Of a stretch of 35,392 nt of DNA, positions 15,441-24,335 are shown piece after piece (within the stretch, counting starts at the first letter, position 1; the number at the start of each line of letters is the position of its first letter). The notes under the pieces are model-generated. The model was not told where the DNA came from. It was given only the letters and a program-made list of their open reading frames with translations, and did no database searches. Made by a program: the position numbers and the translations under genes. This DNA comes from a virus: positions 1 to 35,392 of the IMG/VR virus record IMGVR_UViG_3300017768_000026. One strand, written 5' to 3'.

Positions 15441-18400
15441 TATCGCATTACGTTGTTAGTGTTGCTTGGTCCGCCTTTGCCTTGCGGTGTCTTGTTATTC
15501 ATTTCTGAGATCTCATCAAAGATCCGGCTTAGTGTGTCATTCGTCACCTTCTGTTCTGCTTGGAGTGGTGTCATTTTCGGATCGACTGACGTCACTCGGT
15601 TACCAGCACCGATCTTCGTCATGTCATCAGATACGACCCGACTGACGTCATTTTTCTCGAACTCACGTCGTTTCTTGTCGTCTTCCCGCTTCGCTGCGAG
15701 AAGAGACTCTTGCTGCTCTTGGCTGATGTTGGCTTCGTTCATCGACTGGATGAATTCAAGCTCTTCCGCCTGATCGCGAAGCGCTTGCGCTTCTTTCTGG
15801 AACTTGTCAGCCATATCAGAGTCGCCCGCAATCTCTGCACGAAGTGCTTGCTGCTCTTTTAACGCTAGCATGATGTCGCGTTGCGCAGTCAGTTCTGCAC
15901 TTTCTCGTGACGCGCCTGCCGCCTTGTTCGACAATTCAATCGCCGCGTCCCTTTCAGGCCCTTCCGGTATCGCGTCGGTTATCGCTTTAACGCGCGCAGT
16001 ATCATCTAGGAGAGCTTGAAGCTCTTTAGCTTCTGCCAACGCCTGCGACGCGAACTCAGCTTGTCCCCGCATAGAGGCCACCGCCGCCTCCGCGTTCAGT
16101 TGCTGTATTCTCGTTTCTTTGCGGGATGCCTCCGCCCTGATTTCCATGATTTTCTTCACTGCCTTCTCTTCCGAGTCTAGGGCGTCATTGCGCGACTTGA
16201 AGATGTCGTCGTCCATCGTCTTCTCGTTTAGTTTCAGTTTCTTCCTCGCGGCTTCGATGTTGTCTATCTGTGAATCTGCCGCCGATCTTCCAACTGCTTT
16301 TGAAGCGGACTCCGCGTCAATCTTAGCCGTGTCTTGCGCTAGTTTCAGCTGCTGCTCACGAGACTCGATTTGCTGCACTATCGCCTGCTTATCCGCCTCC
16401 GCGTTGCTGAGAATCAATTGATTTTCCTTCTCAAGGAATTTCTTCCTTGCTGCGAGCGTGTCTTTCTCACCTATCTTCCTGTTCCGCTCAACCTTGTCTT
16501 TACGACGGCCACCACTCAAGTTGCTTATCTCAACATCAAGCTCTTTCATCTGCCGAGCGATGCGGATGAGTTCATCATCGTTGAACTCCATCTCGATCTC
16601 AAAGATCGACGGGATTGCCGAAAAGGCGTCTTGTGCGTCCCGTGCTTTCTTGGCCGCTGAGTCTAATTTGTCCGTCACTTCGTCCAGTTTGCTCAAGTTC
16701 AGCTTCTCAAAGCCGTCTTTGCCTACCGCGTCCCTCATATCCGTGACCACTTTTGTGAACTCACCCGAGACTCCTTCAATCATAGTCTTGAAGTCGTCCG
16801 CGTTACTGGTCATCTCGAAGTCGGTTTTAATCTCACGTTCAGGGAAGATCTGTGCGAGCAGCTTAAGGTCATCAATCAGTCTGTCGATATTGTCGCCGGA
16901 GTCTTCGACCGTGAACGAGGGAACCTTAGCAGATTCTGCGAGTCTCTTCGCTTCTTCCATCGACTTAACCAGATCGTCACCCGACCGAGTGAATTCAACA
17001 CCAAGCAAAGCGTCATCGTGAGAAATGCGCGCAGAGCCTTTCTGGATACTATTCATCCTGTTAACTTCACGGGCTGCGATCTTCGCGCGTTCGTCAGCAG
17101 CTTCCTTGAACTCTTTCACGCCTTGATCGACGTCCAACCCTGCCGCGTTGCGATCCGCGTCGCCAAATTTCAGCAGGTTGTTAAACGACTTCTGATCCGC
17201 CGCCGACGTCGCCGCTTCGTCCGCTTTCTTGGTCACTTCGTCAAGCTCTTTCTGCAGATCTTTCAGCGCGTCCACTGGAGACATGAACGTTCTTCTGAAT
17301 TCGCGCTCTTGCTGTTTCAGTCGCTGGATGTTGAAGATCTTATCAGCATCAATGGCGAGTTCATCTGAACTCTTGGCGAACGAGTTAACGTCGAGATCTA
17401 CTGTGTCAGCGATCGTCTTCTTGATCGCTGCAACCGCATCTTTGGCAGCCTTCACGCGCCTCGCGTTGCCTTTCTCTTCTTCTTTATTCAGTCTCGCTTG
17501 TGCTGACGTGAGAGCCTTGACTTGATCGCGATACAGAGCGGTTGCGTCATTTGCGTTCCGAACGTCCTTTGCTTGATCTTTGAGCTTCTTTGACGCCGCT
17601 TCTGCGCCTTTCTTCATTTCGTTCACCGCGTCAGACGTTGCCTTCATTCGATCGCGTAAAATCATAAACGCCGCTGCTGCTACTGATGCAGATGCGCCCA
17701 TCAAGAAGAGTGGGTTCTTCATGGCTCGTATACCATCCATCAATACGCCACCGACGAACTTGGCTAGCTTCTTGAACGTCCCTAGTACCCCAGTCGCCAC
17801 GCTGCCGAGTGCGCCGAGTGCGCGTGACCCCGCTTTGATCCCTTTAGTGTCAACGTCTGCGACGCCCTTCATACCTTTGACTAGCTGTCCCGCGTCAGAG
17901 GCTGCATCGACTGACGCCTTGCCAAAGATTGCGATGGAGGCTGCACCTTTTAGCAATCCCCAAGCTTTCTTGGGATCGCGTTTCTTGAATAGAGTCGATA
18001 AGGCAGACCCTGCAACTTTTGAACCTGCGGTGATCTCTCTTGACGCCTTCTTAACGTCACCGGACCCACCCCTAAACATTTTGAAGATTCCACCAAGTCC
18101 CGCTAGCATCGCGCCGGATGAAATCGCAACTAGGGAAGCTTGCACCACCTGGAACGCTGCAACGATTGGGCCGGTAGACGACACGATTGCCGCGCCCAAC
18201 TCGATAAACTTCACCTTGATAGAAGCAACCATCTTAGGGAAGATTGATAGCTGTCGAGCTAAAGCGACGGCTGTCGGTGTTGCTTGCTCAAGAGCATCAG
18301 TGAGTGCTTTCGTAGTCATCTTTTCAGACTCTAGGAACTGCTCGCCCACTCCCGCCTTCATCTTGACGACGGTGTCTTCAAAGTTACTTTTCAGAGTCGA

Positions 18401-19225
18401 AAGGTTACCTTCCATCGCTTCCATCGCGCCGGACGTCCTGCCGAGTTCATCTGCAACGATCTTCCAGACACTCGAACCGCTCTTTCCTGACGCCGTCAGT
18501 TCTTCAAGTTGTGTCCGCGCGCGTCCAGAAACCAGCCCAAGCTCCTGCAATCTCATCGCAGCAAATCCTGGCGCTCTTCCCGACTGAAGGGAGTCGTACA
18601 ACCGACCTATGTTTCTCGCCGCTTCATCAAATCCGATACCGGCTACAGCTGCCGCATCACCCACCATCGTCATACCCTCAGCACCGGACAAAGCGCCACG
18701 AGTCAAGGTCTCCAACGTCTTGTTCGCACCGATGATATCTTCAAGTTCGAAAGGGGTCTTCATCGCGAAATCATTCATTTCGTCAACACGTTGTTTCGCC
18801 GCTTCGAGAGATTGCAGTAGTGGGGTGAACTGAGTGACCAGCTCTTCCATCCCCGCCGCTGTACCTATCGTCATCTTCTTCATGGCGTTCGCCAGGGAGT
18901 CGATCACTTTCAGCGACCCCAAAGCTACGCCAGTGAAAACCGACAATCTGCCGATCAGTTTTTCAGTAATCAACACACCCAGCACGTTCAGCGCGCCCTT
19001 CATCTTGGAACTACCAGTCTGGAAAACTAAAAACGACTCTAGGAAGATATCGCCAGCACCGCGCATTCGTTTGGACATGCGTTTGACGCCCTTCGTAGTC
19101 TGGTCAGCTGCTTTCGTCGCACCTTTTCCGAAATCTTCTGCTGACTTCGCAGCTTCGTCAAAGCCCTTCTTGAGAGAAGAGTCGAACTTAGCTTCTACGT
19201 TTAATTTTGTCGGATCATCGGCCAT
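15440..19225 (-). CDS. tape measure protein, 1261 aa
   Basis: The longest tail gene apart from the fibre. Residues 75-330 match the conserved N-terminal region of phage tape measure proteins (DEMNDFAMKTPFELEDIIGA, then GIGFDEAARNIGRLYDSLQS and APGFAAMRLQELGLVSG). Hydrophobic helices follow at about 335-400 and 490-520 (FLMGASASVAAAAFMILRD), and then a long Lys/Glu/Ala-rich coiled coil from about 530 to 1240. It sets tail length and is later ejected into the host envelope. At about 1.5 angstrom per residue, 1261 residues predict a tail of roughly 190 nm. The stop overlaps the next start (TAATG). Confidence 0.95.
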   Translation of the reverse strand: MADDPTKLNVEAKFDSSLKKGFDEAAKSAEDFGKGATKAADQTTKGVKRMSKRMRGAGDIFLESFLVFQTGSSKMKGALNVLGVLITEKLIGRLSVFTGVALGSLKVIDSLANAMKKMTIGTAAGMEELVTQFTPLLQSLEAAKQRVDEMNDFAMKTPFELEDIIGANKTLETLTRGALSGAEGMTMVGDAAAVAGIGFDEAARNIGRLYDSLQSGRAPGFAAMRLQELGLVSGRARTQLEELTASGKSGSSVWKIVADELGRTSGAMEAMEGNLSTLKSNFEDTVVKMKAGVGEQFLESEKMTTKALTDALEQATPTAVALARQLSIFPKMVASIKVKFIELGAAIVSSTGPIVAAFQVVQASLVAISSGAMLAGLGGIFKMFRGGSGDVKKASREITAGSKVAGSALSTLFKKRDPKKAWGLLKGAASIAIFGKASVDAASDAGQLVKGMKGVADVDTKGIKAGSRALGALGSVATGVLGTFKKLAKFVGGVLMDGIRAMKNPLFLMGASASVAAAAFMILRDRMKATSDAVNEMKKGAEAASKKLKDQAKDVRNANDATALYRDQVKALTSAQARLNKEEEKGNARRVKAAKDAVAAIKKTIADTVDLDVNSFAKSSDELAIDADKIFNIQRLKQQEREFRRTFMSPVDALKDLQKELDEVTKKADEAATSAADQKSFNNLLKFGDADRNAAGLDVDQGVKEFKEAADERAKIAAREVNRMNSIQKGSARISHDDALLGVEFTRSGDDLVKSMEEAKRLAESAKVPSFTVEDSGDNIDRLIDDLKLLAQIFPEREIKTDFEMTSNADDFKTMIEGVSGEFTKVVTDMRDAVGKDGFEKLNLSKLDEVTDKLDSAAKKARDAQDAFSAIPSIFEIEMEFNDDELIRIARQMKELDVEISNLSGGRRKDKVERNRKIGEKDTLAARKKFLEKENQLILSNAEADKQAIVQQIESREQQLKLAQDTAKIDAESASKAVGRSAADSQIDNIEAARKKLKLNEKTMDDDIFKSRNDALDSEEKAVKKIMEIRAEASRKETRIQQLNAEAAVASMRGQAEFASQALAEAKELQALLDDTARVKAITDAIPEGPERDAAIELSNKAAGASRESAELTAQRDIMLALKEQQALRAEIAGDSDMADKFQKEAQALRDQAEELEFIQSMNEANISQEQQESLLAAKREDDKKRREFEKNDVSRVVSDDMTKIGAGNRVTSVDPKMTPLQAEQKVTNDTLSRIFDEISEMNNKTPQGKGGPSNTNNVMR

Positions 19226-19238
19226 ATTTCTGGCCGTC

Positions 19239-19244
19239 TCTCAA
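19239..19244 (-). promoter_or_regulatory. TTGAGA-N13-ATG, one-mismatch copy of the recurring element
   Basis: TTGAGA ends 13 bases before the tape measure ATG. A perfect 12-base palindrome CTCACCGGTGAG lies a little upstream at 19259-19270, inside the end of the previous gene. Confidence 0.35.
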
Positions 19245-19248
19245 CTAA

Positions 19249-19866
19249 TTATTTTCCTCTCACCGGTGAGTCTTGAGTAGGGAGGACTCCTTGTTCCTGT
19301 AGTCGTTTGATGGCTGCGACGTGGTCTCTGTCTTCCTGAGTGACTAGCTTAAAGTCGGGAGATTCCAGACAATTGAATCCTGCACTGTACCAGTACGCGC
19401 GGCCTAGTGGCATAGTCCACACCTTATCTTCACACCATCCAGTGTGTTTTATCACGCTGCAGGCTAGTGAAAGCTCACTAGGCAGCATCTCTTGAGATCC
19501 GCCCTTGTTAACTGTCTTGTCTCCGCCGGTCGATTTGACTTCAGGCGGTGCAAACTGATCTTCGAGGTAGTTTTGGAACTTCTTGAATTCTGTTGATGGG
19601 TTGTACCGTAGCAATCGCCACCACCATACGAGATGGCCCAAGAGAGACACTTTAGTCGGAACCGACTTCGGCGCTTTCCCGTAGTCGGCGGAACAGATCC
19701 TGACGGCAAGTTCAAGATCGGTGATCGAGACTTGTTCACCCGATAAAATCGGAGATTCTATAGAACTCAACCAGAACTGATAGTATAGGCAGAACGGCTT
19801 CAGTGTACGACCGAAAACAACGTGCTCTTCAGTCGCAAAGCTCTCTCTAAACTCAAACCAAGTCAT
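19249..19866 (-). CDS. probable tail assembly chaperone-position protein (205 aa)
   Basis: It immediately precedes the tape measure gene, where tail assembly chaperones are found. The protein has an aromatic N-terminal half (FCLYYQFWLSS, GHLVWWWRLLRYNP), a short Lys/Gly linker (about residues 111-126), and a C-terminal helical part (SELSLACSVIKHTGWCED, GRAYWYSAGFNCLES, EDRDHVAAIKRLQEQG). I see no clear slippery site or second-frame extension, so the usual frameshifted two-form chaperone is not supported. It starts 14 bases after a TTGACA element. The chaperone call rests on position only. Confidence 0.55.
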   Translation of the reverse strand: MTWFEFRESFATEEHVVFGRTLKPFCLYYQFWLSSIESPILSGEQVSITDLELAVRICSADYGKAPKSVPTKVSLLGHLVWWWRLLRYNPSTEFKKFQNYLEDQFAPPEVKSTGGDKTVNKGGSQEMLPSELSLACSVIKHTGWCEDKVWTMPLGRAYWYSAGFNCLESPDFKLVTQEDRDHVAAIKRLQEQGVLPTQDSPVRGK

Positions 19867-19880
19867 TGCCTTGGCTTGCC

Positions 19881-19886
19881 TGTCAA
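19881..19886 (-). promoter_or_regulatory. TTGACA-N14-ATG element for the 19866 start
   Basis: It lies directly after the TAA of the upstream gene 19887-20570 and 14 bases before the ATG. Confidence 0.5.
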
Positions 19887-20570
19887 TTAAAGCCAGCTAC
19901 ACGCGCCAGTCGAAGAAGTCAACGTGCCACCCTTTGGTATGTTGATTTGACCTGGGTGCCATTTTATGGAATCGTCGTCAGCGTTTTTCGTGGCGACAAT
20001 CAAATCGCCGGGATACGACTCCCACTGGGTATTGCGGTAATCTACGCGGTGAAGATTTGCCTGTGAAAACGCGCTTGACGCGCCCGGAGTGCATCGATAA
20101 TAGAGGGCCTCCCAAGTTGAACCGAACGGGATGCCCAAACTGGATACCCCTGTGGTCGAGGCTCCTACATTGCCTGAGCCCCAGTAGCTTATTGTGCCTG
20201 TGTTAGGGCAGTCGATTTGAAAGAAGCCCGACGACGCTACACGGCGCGGGACAGGGATCGAGATCACTCGGTCAGTCCATTTCAGTTTTGCGGTGGACGA
20301 ATAGCTGACGGTGCCCCCGCCCGACATATTCCGCTGTGCCTCTTGGAAGAACCGTGACAGGTCTCCGAGTGGGGCCCACTGGTTCGCATAAGCAGAGTTC
20401 GGCGGATCGTAGTAGAGTTCGAGTTGCTCTAGGCTCTCGTTATAAATTAGGGTTCCGTCACCCACCCCAGTCAAAGCGTCGCGCTCTGCAGTAGTCAGGC
20501 TAGGGAACTGAACCCCCTGATTCACTTGGCTTAGGTCCAGTTTATCTACGTGTATCGTCTTAATAGCCAT
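19887..20570 (-). CDS. fibre or tailspike-like protein with a PSLTxAERDAL head domain (227 aa)
   Basis: The start at 20570 gives MAIKTIHVDKLDLSQVNQGV, which mirrors the N-terminus of the next protein (MATQVIDVDRLDLSNASEGV). Both have the phage fibre motif VQFPSLTTAERDAL, then GTLIYNESLEQLELY, seen in many tail fibre and tailspike attachment domains. The remaining 150 residues are Ser/Gly/Thr-rich beta sequence with no further motif. It overlaps the end of 20560-22146 by 11 bases. It is probably a receptor-binding or accessory fibre subunit. Confidence 0.7.
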   Translation of the reverse strand: MAIKTIHVDKLDLSQVNQGVQFPSLTTAERDALTGVGDGTLIYNESLEQLELYYDPPNSAYANQWAPLGDLSRFFQEAQRNMSGGGTVSYSSTAKLKWTDRVISIPVPRRVASSGFFQIDCPNTGTISYWGSGNVGASTTGVSSLGIPFGSTWEALYYRCTPGASSAFSQANLHRVDYRNTQWESYPGDLIVATKNADDDSIKWHPGQINIPKGGTLTSSTGACSWL

Positions 20571-22146
20571 AATCAATGTAAGGGAATTCAATTTCGTTGT
20601 CTTCGGTCACTTCGCCGGTTACTCGATACAAACCTACAGAACCCAAAACGCCGCCGACTAATCCTGAGACGTTCACATTGTTGAATTGATGTCTTACGGG
20701 GTGTCTGTCTGCGGTTGAGGAGGCACTAGTGCCCGCTAGGAAGCTGTTGTTCGTGCCCTCGGTCACCCAATCGCCTCCCTTGAGTATTATCTCGCTCTCA
20801 CAATCGTTGTCATTATCTACAGTCGAAAATGCAAAGTAGCTGGTGCCCGAATTCGAATCGACTTGCTTGCGGAGAACCTTACCCACGTCTGCGATGACTC
20901 TAGCGGTCACGGGGGAAGCACCGGTTGCGGGAGCTATACCCGATGCGAATTGGTTCCAGGTCCGAAAACCTAGCGTCTTGGAGTAGACGAAGGTCTTTGC
21001 TTTGATGTAGGTGTCTGCGAGCACATCGACTTCAGTTTGTCCACTAGCCGTAGAGGCTGAGTAAGATACGACGCCGCCACCCTGCCCGACAGCGTCGATG
21101 TGGTCAATGTCGATCTCAAACACCGTCCTGCAAGGGTTGTTTCCGCGAACTGCGTTCCAAAAGAGATTAGTGCCAAGGTCGGCGGTAGCTACTAACGTTT
21201 TCGCACGTAGACAGAAGTAAGCGTTGCCAATCGAGCTTGTCGATTGTGGGTGGTAAAACATCCCATAGCTACCGGCGGAAGTGTGGGTGTTGTTCATGTG
21301 TACGGATATACCGCCACTCACTTCTACGTTGATGTAATGGTCATTGATAGTCCCATAACCAAGGTAGAGGAAACCATCTTCTTGTGTTAGCGATTTGCAC
21401 TTCAAGTAAGAACCGTTCTGGCAGTTGAGAAACGTGATCAACCGGCAAAGATTAGAGCCGCCACCGGCTCGACCGGGTGAAGATATGTGACCAGCATCAA
21501 TGTGGACGTCGCCTGCGAACGTCATACCGGAAGCAAAGCCGGAAACGTCGCCGAGTTCAAGTTTAACGTCTTTTGTCGGTGTTGTCGAGCAGTCGAACGA
21601 GTAACCGACGCGACTGGTGGGAGCTACGACATCAGGAAAGCCCAACAGGGTGAAGCAATCAATAGACTGGCACAAGAAACCGGGTTCGGCTGTAGTGTCA
21701 AAGGAGAACGTAACGCCAGGATCGCACTTGATCGTGGTGAACGCTACAGGCTCGACTTGGTTGGTCATCGAATACGTCCCAGTTTCTACGACGATAGTGT
21801 CGCCAGCACTTGATGCAGTAACTGCGGCGTAGAGAGTCAGAAACGGCCTGCTTGAATCCCACAACTTAACGCCGTTCACTGTCGTGTGTGAAGTCGCTGC
21901 TGTCGTATCGTCTCCGCGAAGTGATACGCGAAGCGTGTTGGCCGCCCACTGGTTCGCTGGTGTGGATGCGACCCAACCGGACCCGTCATAGACCTGTAAT
22001 TCTTCAGCTGTCGAGTTACGGACGATAGTTCCGGTCGGAACTGACGCCAAAGCATCGCGTTCAGCTTCCGTCAAGGAAGGGAAGACTACGCCTTCACTCG
22101 CGTTCGATAGATCGAGTCTATCGACGTCTATTACTTGTGTCGCCAT
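20560..22146 (-). CDS. beta-helix tailspike-like protein (528 aa)
   Basis: Residues 1-60 are the fibre head domain shared with 19887-20570 (VVFPSLTEAERDALASV, GTIVRNSTAEELQVYDGSGW). Residues 75-135 are a pectate-lyase-like entry (LRVSLRGDDTTA, SRPFLTLYAAVTASSAGDTI), also present in 22157-23635. The rest shows the short repeating strands and turns of a right-handed parallel beta-helix (GDVHIDAGHISSP, SLTQEDGFLYLGYGTI, INVEVSGGISVHM). Such spikes bind or cut host polysaccharide; no catalytic residues can be assigned. CTGACA lies 16 bases before the ATG, a poor match to the recurring element. Confidence 0.75.
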   Translation of the reverse strand: MATQVIDVDRLDLSNASEGVVFPSLTEAERDALASVPTGTIVRNSTAEELQVYDGSGWVASTPANQWAANTLRVSLRGDDTTAATSHTTVNGVKLWDSSRPFLTLYAAVTASSAGDTIVVETGTYSMTNQVEPVAFTTIKCDPGVTFSFDTTAEPGFLCQSIDCFTLLGFPDVVAPTSRVGYSFDCSTTPTKDVKLELGDVSGFASGMTFAGDVHIDAGHISSPGRAGGGSNLCRLITFLNCQNGSYLKCKSLTQEDGFLYLGYGTINDHYINVEVSGGISVHMNNTHTSAGSYGMFYHPQSTSSIGNAYFCLRAKTLVATADLGTNLFWNAVRGNNPCRTVFEIDIDHIDAVGQGGGVVSYSASTASGQTEVDVLADTYIKAKTFVYSKTLGFRTWNQFASGIAPATGASPVTARVIADVGKVLRKQVDSNSGTSYFAFSTVDNDNDCESEIILKGGDWVTEGTNNSFLAGTSASSTADRHPVRHQFNNVNVSGLVGGVLGSVGLYRVTGEVTEDNEIEFPYIDYGY

Positions 22147-22156
22147 ATGTTGAAGA

Positions 22157-23635
22157 TTATGTTGTCAGATACTGGATGGATCCGCCACCTGCATTAGAAA
22201 CGGGTGTCGAAGCTGTGATGAAACCAAGGTCGAAGTAACTGACCGAGCTTGCGTTCTGGATTAAGACCCCGGTTCCGCCTGGGTTTGTGATCATCGGCCT
22301 ACCCGTGATTGTGCTCGTGACTGCGGAATTACCGTCATCTATCCCCGTCACGGTTACGCCAGACATGTGAATTGTCAGGTTCGTCTTCAGAGTCAGCGTC
22401 TCGGAGTAGATACCCGGCTCCACGTATACTTGTTCGCCGTTCGAACTTGCGCCTGAGTCGTTAGCTGCGTTTATGGCTGCGGTGATCGTCTGAAACGGCT
22501 TGGTAGAGTCCCAAGTATTGAAACCACCAAGGGCGACTTTAGAAGCTAAGGCCGTGGTATCATTGCCATTCTTGGCAACGCGCAACTGGCTGGCGATCGG
22601 CTCACTCGTGTCGAGTGAAGTTCTTACCATCGTGACAGCGCCTGCAGTGTCTACCCAGAAAACAGAAGTGGGCGAACTGGACGCATTATCGTCGCCGGTA
22701 TAATAGAGCAACCTGTCGGTGATACCTTCTGCGGTGGAAACGACTTCGGCTTCTGCTGCTGTCGGTTGGCCTGCGGTGGCTGGCGCTGTGGCGGTGTTCG
22801 TTAGGTGGAATCGAGGCGCGTCGTTACTGCTACCAACTAAAATAAATCGCACTGTGTCGAACGAAGACGTGGATATGTGGCTCACTGCGCACTGATAAAG
22901 TCGATCTGAGTGCCAAGCCTGCTCACCCTTTACAAATGACACGCCTGAAGACCAGTTCGGTGCGAACGAATCGAGACGGGTTCCGTCAGCTGCGACGTCA
23001 CGCCCGTCTATGGTGGACGTCGTCGTTAGAGCGCCAGTGAGGCTCACTGCGCCTGATTCGAGAGTCGTTACAGATAACGCGCCTGAATCGTCAAGAGTCG
23101 CAGATGAAGGCTGGATGTCTCCGCCAGTGCCATCGTATCGAGCAAGACTATTGTCGGTGGTCGTCGCAGGTTTGACGACTAGGTCAGACAATGCGATCAG
23201 ATCACCCGCGCCGATGTCCAAGGCTATGGTTGCGTCACTGGTATAGTCACCGGCTACGACGTAGACTCTGCCGGAGTCTGCGACCACGTCCCCGGCTACG
23301 TAGGACGTGCCCGTCTGCCAGTCGTCGGGTAGCTCGTTCACGGCTGCGCTCGACAAGGTCACCCAGTTCGATGAGTCTGCCGCAAATGTAGAAAGACTCG
23401 TTCCAGCAGAAATTCGAGAGTAGATCACGCCGGAAACAGCGACTTGATCATTTTTCGAGTAGGCTTGTGCAGAAACCCACTCGTTCGGGAGCACGTTGAA
23501 CCTAGCGTCAAGCGCTGCATTCGTGACTGGTCGGGTGCTTACTGAGTCTAGAGCAGAATCTGCACCGGTAAAGGTTGCCCCGGTGATATCTATCGCGGTG
23601 TCTACGTTCAAGCTTGAGATGTTACGTGCGGCCAT
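22157..23635 (-). CDS. fibre protein with carbohydrate-binding-like repeats and beta-helix (492 aa)
   Basis: Three modules resemble the chitin-binding type 5/12 fold: WVSAQAYSKNDQVAVSGVIY (about 53), WQTGTSYVAGDVVADSGRVY (about 105) and WSSGVSFVKGEQAWHSDRLY (about 227). From about residue 345 comes the same beta-helix entry as in 20560-22146 (QLRVAKNGNDTTA, NTWDSTKPFQTITAAINAA, QVYVEPGIYSETL), followed by beta-helix rungs. It is likely a host-surface glycan-binding fibre. It is the first gene after the terminator behind the tail tube, and starts 13 bases after TTGACA. Confidence 0.75.
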   Translation of the reverse strand: MAARNISSLNVDTAIDITGATFTGADSALDSVSTRPVTNAALDARFNVLPNEWVSAQAYSKNDQVAVSGVIYSRISAGTSLSTFAADSSNWVTLSSAAVNELPDDWQTGTSYVAGDVVADSGRVYVVAGDYTSDATIALDIGAGDLIALSDLVVKPATTTDNSLARYDGTGGDIQPSSATLDDSGALSVTTLESGAVSLTGALTTTSTIDGRDVAADGTRLDSFAPNWSSGVSFVKGEQAWHSDRLYQCAVSHISTSSFDTVRFILVGSSNDAPRFHLTNTATAPATAGQPTAAEAEVVSTAEGITDRLLYYTGDDNASSSPTSVFWVDTAGAVTMVRTSLDTSEPIASQLRVAKNGNDTTALASKVALGGFNTWDSTKPFQTITAAINAANDSGASSNGEQVYVEPGIYSETLTLKTNLTIHMSGVTVTGIDDGNSAVTSTITGRPMITNPGGTGVLIQNASSVSYFDLGFITASTPVSNAGGGSIQYLTT

Positions 23636-23648
23636 ATATTTCGAGATC

Positions 23649-23654
23649 TGTCAA
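23649..23654 (-). promoter_or_regulatory. TTGACA-N13-ATG element for the 23635 start
   Basis: It starts right after the T-run of the 23655-23693 terminator, so no other promoter fits between terminator and gene. Confidence 0.55.
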
Positions 23655-23693
23655 CAAAAGAAAAGGGCGAGCAGCACTAAGCCACTCGCCCTT
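23655..23693 (-). terminator. rho-independent terminator after the tail tube gene
   Basis: On the minus strand AAGGGCGAG and CTCGCCCTT form a 9-bp stem with an 11-base loop, followed by TTTTCTTTTG. It lies 45 bases after the tail tube stop codon, and ends directly at the next TTGACA. Confidence 0.75.
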
Positions 23694-23737
23694 GTTTCCT
23701 TTCCTTTTCTTTCCTTACCTTCCCGCCTTAACCAAAG

Positions 23738-24331
23738 TTATACGTTGCAGGGGTTTTGGGTCCAAACCCAAGCGGATCCGTCGAAATGGACAGAATCGCC
23801 GGTTTCTACAGCTTGACCGGTCAAACCTGGGGCTGTGAGAGATCCGCCTACAGTCACGAGGTAAGCGTGTCCTTTGACTTGCTTAGTAGCGTCGGTCAGA
23901 TCAGGGTTGCCAGTAGAAGTCGATGCGTCGATCGTTCCCACACAATAGTAACTGATGTTGGAATAAGTCGTTCCACTCAACGAAGCAGTCTGGAAGTCTT
24001 GGTTGTTATAGGCTAACTCACGAGAAGTGACGTTAAACAGTTTGCCATCATAGAAGAAGAAGCTGTTGGCTAGCAACTTGTCGTCACAAACCGAGTAGCC
24101 TTCCATGGAGAAATTTCCGGCACGTGGCCCGATCACACTGGCGACGGTGTTTCCGGTCGCGTCTTGTGCAGTAGCTTCAAACTCAGGCTCGTACGAGATC
24201 GTGAGTGAAGTAGGAGAAACGCCGATCTCAGTTGCAATCGATGCAACGTCGGTGATGGTCGTTCCGGTGTCTTTGTCGTTAAAGCCGAACACGTATTTCA
24301 GTGAACCGCTTTGATCTAGGTTAGCTGGCAT
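23738..24331 (-). CDS. probable major tail tube protein (197 aa)
   Basis: It is a beta-rich protein in the tail tube position (after the connector and terminator genes, before the tape measure region). Residues 9-120 are shared with the distal protein 14262-15440. The C-terminal 60 residues (HAYLVTVGGSLTAPGLTGQA, HFDGSAWVWTQNP) look like a small added beta domain, which may decorate the tail surface. High expression is suggested by an A/C-rich start region, which is formed by the Lys/Thr/Asn codons at the end of the upstream gene, and by a strong terminator directly after the gene. Confidence 0.75.
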   Translation of the reverse strand: MPANLDQSGSLKYVFGFNDKDTGTTITDVASIATEIGVSPTSLTISYEPEFEATAQDATGNTVASVIGPRAGNFSMEGYSVCDDKLLANSFFFYDGKLFNVTSRELAYNNQDFQTASLSGTTYSNISYYCVGTIDASTSTGNPDLTDATKQVKGHAYLVTVGGSLTAPGLTGQAVETGDSVHFDGSAWVWTQNPCNV

Positions 24332-24335
24332 AATT

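Noticed and set aside
17580-18587. 335-residue plus-strand ORF opposite the tape measure gene
   Set aside because: Antisense open frame produced by codon bias of the tape measure gene; low-complexity Ala/Ser/Pro product and no start signal.
19259-19270. 12-base palindrome CTCACCGGTGAG as an operator
   Set aside because: It lies within the last codons of 19249-19866 and related CTCACCGG sequences occur in the capsid terminator; no second site at a promoter was seen.
19249-19866. Programmed -1 frameshift for a two-form tail assembly chaperone
   Set aside because: No slippery heptamer followed by a long second frame could be found before the tape measure gene.
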